DNA from: Rhodococcus koreensis
Lineage (GTDB): Bacteria > Actinomycetota > Actinomycetes > Mycobacteriales > Mycobacteriaceae
Direction: 5' to 3'
Length of the DNA stretch: 64,000 bases
Assembly (NCBI RefSeq): GCF_900105905.1
Contig: NZ_FNSV01000005.1
Coordinates: forward strand, 3,968,001-4,032,000
Shown: in pieces, positions 60,819 through 64,000 of the stretch
How positions within the stretch are numbered: position 1 is the first letter of the stretch
How the letters are laid out: every line of letters starts with the position of its first letter
Program-made: the position numbers and the translations under genes
Notes under the pieces: model-generated
Told to the model about the DNA's origin: nothing
The model's input: the letters and a program-made list of their open reading frames with translations, nothing else
Databases searched by the model: none

Positions 60819-61196
60819 ATGACAGGCCGAATCGTGCACTTCGAGATCCCCTTCGACGACGGTGACCGCGCACGAGCGTTCTATCGGGACGCATTCGGGT
60901 GGGTCATCGCCGAGATCCCTGACATGGAATACAGCATGGTCACCACCGGACCCGTCGGCGAGAGCGGCATGCCCGACGAGCCCGGCTACATCAACGGCGG
61001 CATGATGCAGCGCGGGGAGGTGACTTCCCCCGTGGTCACCGTCGACGTCGAGAGCATCGAATCCGCCCTCGAACGGATCGAATCCCTCGGAGGGAAGACC
61101 GTCACCGGCAGAACACCCGTCGGGAACATGGGTTTCGCCGCGTACTTCACCGATTCCGAGGGCAACGTCGTCGGGCTGTGGGAGACCGCCCGCTGA
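60819..61196 (+). CDS. VOC-family (glyoxalase-like) protein
   Basis: A 125-residue VOC protein: GRIVHFEIPFDDGDRARAFY, GWVIAEIPDMEY, and a late AAYFTDSEGNVVGLWETAR with the Glu position. The family with this pattern (FEIP.DD..RA..FY...FGW) is widespread in actinobacteria and unassigned. GCGGAGGCGTGCC precedes ATG 60819. It is not clearly part of the steroid pathway. Confidence 0.85.
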   Translation: MTGRIVHFEIPFDDGDRARAFYRDAFGWVIAEIPDMEYSMVTTGPVGESGMPDEPGYINGGMMQRGEVTSPVVTVDVESIESALERIESLGGKTVTGRTPVGNMGFAAYFTDSEGNVVGLWETAR

Positions 61197-61242
61197 CCCG
61201 TGAGTACTTGTTAACCGCCGGACGTTAAGAAGTACTCACGGG
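61197..61242. repeat. Dispersed palindromic element, copy 2, forming the hsaF 3' end
   Basis: Arms 61197-61215 and 61224-61242 pair at 18 of 19 positions. Its reverse complement equals copy 1 (52496-52541) except in the centre. It fills the convergent gap between the VOC gene and hsaF, and supplies the last hsaF codons (Pro-Val-Ser-Thr-Ser-stop from CCC GTG AGT ACT TCT TAA). Confidence 0.85.
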
Positions 61243-62286
61243 CGGCGCAGCCGCATTCTCGCGCTGCAGTTCGAGCGCAATGTCGATGAGCTGGTCTTCC
61301 TGGCCGCCGACGAGTTTGCGTTTGCCCGCGCGGACGAGGAGTTCGGCGGACGAGACGCCGTACCGCTCGGCCTGGCGTTCGGCGTGCTTGAGGAAGCTCG
61401 AATAGACGCCCGCGTACCCCATCATCAGGGCCTGCCGGTCGAGGAGGCATTCGGCGGGCATCGCGGGACGCACCACGTCCTCGGCGGCGTCGGCGATGGC
61501 GAAGAAGTCGATGCCCGTCTTGACACCGATCTTGTCGCACACCCCGACGATCGCCTCGACCGGCGCGTTTCCGGCGCCGGCACCGAATCGTCTTGTGCTG
61601 CCGTCGATCTGCTTGGCGCCCGCCCTGATCGCGGCGATCGAGTTGGCCACGCCGAGGCCGAGGTTCTCGTGACCGTGAAAGCCGACCTGTGCGTCGGAGC
61701 CGAGTTCCTGCACCAGCGCCTCGACGCGGTCCGACACCTGCTCGAGCACGAGGGCGCCCGCGGAGTCGACGACATACACGCACTGGCAGCCGGCGTCGGC
61801 CATGATGCGGGCCTGCTCGGCGAGCTTCTCCGGTGGGATGGAATGCGCCATCATCAGGAAGCCGACGGTCTCGAGTCCGCGGTCGCGGGCCAGCCCGAAG
61901 TGCTGGACGGACACGTCGGCCTCGGTGCAGTGCGTGGCGATGCGGCAGATCGACGCGCCGTTGTCCTGGGCGACGATGATGTCGTCCTTGATGCCGAGCC
62001 CGGGCAGCATCAGGAACGCGATCTTCGCGTTCTTCGCCGTCTCGACGGCAATCGAGATGAGTTCCTGCTCGGGCACCTTGGAGAACCCGTAGTTGAACGA
62101 GGACCCACCGAGTCCGTCGCCGTGGGTCACCTCGATGACGGGGACCCCGGCGCCATCGAGGGCACCGACGATGGCCCGGACCTCGTCACCGGTGAACTGG
62201 TGCCGCTTGTGGTGCGAACCGTCCCGCAGGGAGGTGTCGGTGACGCGGATGTCCCAGCTGGGGTCGAAATGGACCATCGTGCTCAT
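61225..62286 (-). CDS. hsaF: 4-hydroxy-2-oxovalerate/oxohexanoate aldolase
   Basis: A 353-residue DmpG/BphI-type aldolase: VTDTSLRDGSHHKRHQF at the start (Asp metal ligand and Arg), VGFHGHENLGLG (two His ligands), and the C-terminal communication domain. It cleaves 4-hydroxy-2-oxohexanoate to pyruvate and propanal, which is channelled to HsaG. ATG overlaps the hsaG stop by 4 bp. The last five residues and stop come from a palindromic repeat. Confidence 0.95.
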   Translation of the reverse strand: MSTMVHFDPSWDIRVTDTSLRDGSHHKRHQFTGDEVRAIVGALDGAGVPVIEVTHGDGLGGSSFNYGFSKVPEQELISIAVETAKNAKIAFLMLPGLGIKDDIIVAQDNGASICRIATHCTEADVSVQHFGLARDRGLETVGFLMMAHSIPPEKLAEQARIMADAGCQCVYVVDSAGALVLEQVSDRVEALVQELGSDAQVGFHGHENLGLGVANSIAAIRAGAKQIDGSTRRFGAGAGNAPVEAIVGVCDKIGVKTGIDFFAIADAAEDVVRPAMPAECLLDRQALMMGYAGVYSSFLKHAERQAERYGVSSAELLVRAGKRKLVGGQEDQLIDIALELQRENAAAPPVSTS

Positions 62287-63185
62287 GCCTCCACACTCAG
62301 GAGCTTCTGGGCGATCTCCTCGCCCACCTTGGTTGCCGCCGCGGTCATGATGTCGAGGTTGCCCGCGTACGGCGGCAGGAAGTCGCCTGCACCCTCGACC
62401 TCGACGAACGTCGTGACCGTCGCCTGCCCGCCCGACACGACGCTCGGGTCGTCGAACTGGGGTTCGTTCAGTAGCCGGTAGCCGGGGACGTACTGCTGGA
62501 TGTCCGCGACGACGCGGTGGATGGAATCGGTGATGGCGGCGCGGTCGGCGTCCTCGGGGATCGCGCAGAAGATCGTGTCGCGCATGATCATCGGCGGGTC
62601 GGCGGGGTTGAGGATGATGATGGCCTTGCCGCGCTGCGCTCCGCCGATGGTCTCGATGCCGCGGCTGGTGGTCTTGGTGAACTCGTCGATGTTGGCGCGG
62701 GTGCCCGGGCCCGCGGAGACGGACGCCACCGAAGCGACGATCTCGGCGTAGGGCACGTCGACGACGCGGGAGACGGCGTACACGATCGGGATCGTGGCCT
62801 GCCCGCCGCACGTGATCATGTTGACGTTGGGTGCGCCGAGGTGTTCGCGCAGGTTGGCGGGCGGGACCACGGCCGGTCCGACGGCGGCGGGGGTGAGATC
62901 GATGGCGCGGATTCCCGCGGCCTCATACCGTGGTGCGGCCTCACGGTGCACGTACGCCGACGTGGCCTCGAAGACGAGGTCGGGTTTCTCCGGCTGGTTC
63001 AGCAACCAGTCGACGCCGTCCGCGGACGTCTCCAGCCCCATCGTGCGGGCCCGTGCCAGACCCTCGCTCTCGGGGTCGATCCCGATCATCCAGCGGGGTT
63101 CGAGCCACTCGGATCGCTGCAGCTTGTAGAGCAGGTCGGTGCTGATGTTGCCCGAGCCGACGATCGCCACACTTGCCTTGGTCAT
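62283..63185 (-). CDS. hsaG: Acylating acetaldehyde/propanal dehydrogenase
   Basis: A 300-residue DmpF/BphJ-type enzyme: GSGNIST nucleotide motif, nucleophile Cys126 in MITCGGQATIP, and a conserved FVEVEGAGDFLPPYAGNLDIM. It oxidises the aldehyde from HsaF to propionyl-CoA with NAD and CoA. ATG 63185 is selected by GGAGTTTG upstream and family alignment. It is 10 bp after hsaE. Confidence 0.95.
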   Translation of the reverse strand: MTKASVAIVGSGNISTDLLYKLQRSEWLEPRWMIGIDPESEGLARARTMGLETSADGVDWLLNQPEKPDLVFEATSAYVHREAAPRYEAAGIRAIDLTPAAVGPAVVPPANLREHLGAPNVNMITCGGQATIPIVYAVSRVVDVPYAEIVASVASVSAGPGTRANIDEFTKTTSRGIETIGGAQRGKAIIILNPADPPMIMRDTIFCAIPEDADRAAITDSIHRVVADIQQYVPGYRLLNEPQFDDPSVVSGGQATVTTFVEVEGAGDFLPPYAGNLDIMTAAATKVGEEIAQKLLSVEA

Positions 63186-63195
63186 GAACAAACTC

Positions 63196-63981
63196 CTACT
63201 TGAACTGCAGGGATACGGTGCCGAGCCCACTGAACTCGGCGCGGAAGTGATCGCCCGGGTGCGCGTCGATGGCGCGGGTGCAGGAGCCGGGCAGCACGAT
63301 ATCGCCGGCCTTCAACCGCACGCCGAAGCTCTCGACCTTCTGCGCGAGCCAGGCGACGGCGGTCACCGGGTTGCCGAGCACCGCGTCGCTGCGGCCCTCG
63401 GCCTTGATCTCGCCGTTGCTCGTCAGGACCGCGTCGATCGCCTTGATGTCGATGTCCGCCGGCCGCACCCGGTTCTTGCCGAGCACGAAGCCGGCGGACG
63501 ACGCGTTGTCGGCGATCGTGTCCGGCAGGGTGATCTTCCAGTCGGTGATCCGGCTGTCGATCAGTTCGATGGACGGCGCGAACGCCACGGTGGCGTCGAG
63601 GACGTCCTGTTCGGTGCAGCCTGCGCCGGGAAGGTCGGCGCCCAGCACGAACGCGACCTCCACCTCGACGCGCGGGAAACAGAACCGGGCGGTGTCGACG
63701 GGCTGGTCCTCGAACACTTCCATGTCGGCGAGCAGGTGGCCGTAGTCGGGTTCGTCGACGCCCATCATCTGCTGCATGGCGAGGGACGACAGCCCCACCT
63801 TGTGCCCGACGACCTTCGCGCCGTCCTGCAGCCGGCGGCGGATGTTGATGAGCTGGATCTCGTAGGCGTCGACGACGTCGATGTCGGGGTGGTCCGCGGT
63901 CAGGGGGCCGATGGGGGCGCGGCCGCGTTCCGCGGTGTCGAGCTGATCCGCCAACTCGGTGCGTAGTTGCGTCGAGAGCAT
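63196..63981 (-). CDS. hsaE: 2-hydroxyhexa-2,4-dienoate hydratase
   Basis: A 261-residue DmpE/MhpD-type hydratase (VVGHKVGLSSLAMQQMMGVD, a metal-site FPRVEVEVAFVLG with Glu residues, ELIDSRI). It hydrates the dienoate released by HsaD, giving the HsaF substrate. First gene of the E-G-F operon visible here; its promoter lies beyond the window, where kstD is found in related strains. Confidence 0.94.
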   Translation of the reverse strand: MLSTQLRTELADQLDTAERGRAPIGPLTADHPDIDVVDAYEIQLINIRRRLQDGAKVVGHKVGLSSLAMQQMMGVDEPDYGHLLADMEVFEDQPVDTARFCFPRVEVEVAFVLGADLPGAGCTEQDVLDATVAFAPSIELIDSRITDWKITLPDTIADNASSAGFVLGKNRVRPADIDIKAIDAVLTSNGEIKAEGRSDAVLGNPVTAVAWLAQKVESFGVRLKAGDIVLPGSCTRAIDAHPGDHFRAEFSGLGTVSLQFK

Positions 63982-64000
63982 GGTGTGAGGCCTTCCCTGA

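Overview
The window is high-GC DNA with actinobacterial gene content and densely packed, often 4-bp-overlapping genes. The strongest taxonomic signal is the steroid ring-degradation block at 55.3-64.0 kb (kshA, hsaA-D-C-B, hsaF-G-E) with KstR-type operators. Together with a PHA synthase locus, a 180-kDa-type NAD-glutamate dehydrogenase and many acyl-CoA genes, this points to a Rhodococcus of the jostii/opacus type. The assignment is inferred from gene content, not from a database search. I see no rRNA, tRNA, CRISPR array, insertion sequence or prophage.

Layout. (1) 0-3.5 kb: the 3' end of a GMC oxidoreductase, a ThDP enzyme and a TIM-barrel sugar isomerase, probably a cyclitol or sugar oxidation operon. 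(2) 3.7-6.0 kb: a type II NADH dehydrogenase overlapping a phasin-like gene, with a convergent XRE regulator. (3) 6.0-9.1 kb: a LysR regulator, an enoyl-CoA hydratase and a decayed, truncated acyl-CoA ligase. (4) 9.1-19.6 kb: an aspartate aminotransferase of the MocR-like family, a small membrane peptide, NAD-GDH, then phaJ-like, phaC, phaZ-like hydrolase and an SDR. This is a PHA storage and mobilisation block. (5) 19.7-21.0 kb: a small DUF3263-like protein and a thiolase that has lost its N-terminus. (6) 21.0-27.0 kb: a minus-strand proline-type catabolic block (APC permease behind a structured leader, DAO-family FAD oxidase, P5C dehydrogenase PruA, GntR/FadR regulator). (7) 27.3-34.8 kb: a catabolic cluster of unknown substrate (CoA ligase, IPMDH-like enzyme, acyl-CoA dehydrogenase, PDC-lactonase-like hydrolase, two VOC proteins, quinone reductase, EamA transporter). 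(8) 34.8-38.1 kb: proC, a DUF1932-type dehydrogenase, an Lrp regulator and a LysE exporter. (9) 38.1-46.0 kb: a second CoA-ligase cluster around a GAF-LuxR regulator, with an MHS transporter, amidohydrolase and nitronate monooxygenase. (10) 46.3-55.4 kb: LacI and LysR regulators, mmsA, iron-type alcohol dehydrogenase, PhzF, DUF3830, class III aminotransferase and a gabD-like dehydrogenase. (11) 55.4-64.0 kb: the cholesterol A/B-ring genes.

Connections seen directly in sequence. A 30-bp element (29/30 identical) containing TGGTC-N-GACCA lies just upstream of both pruA and the quinone reductase at 32.6 kb, so the FadR-type regulator at 26.3 kb probably controls both. Repeats of ACCCAC...GGGT flank the LuxR-type regulator and the MHS transporter. 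A TTAGCA/TGCTAA inverted repeat inside the 3' end of the NADH dehydrogenase gene probably serves the phasin gene. Two KstR-type sites lie between hsaA and kshA. The least explained items are the 27.3-34.8 kb catabolic cluster, the structured leader of the permease, and a dispersed palindrome whose sequence supplies the last codons and the stop of hsaF.
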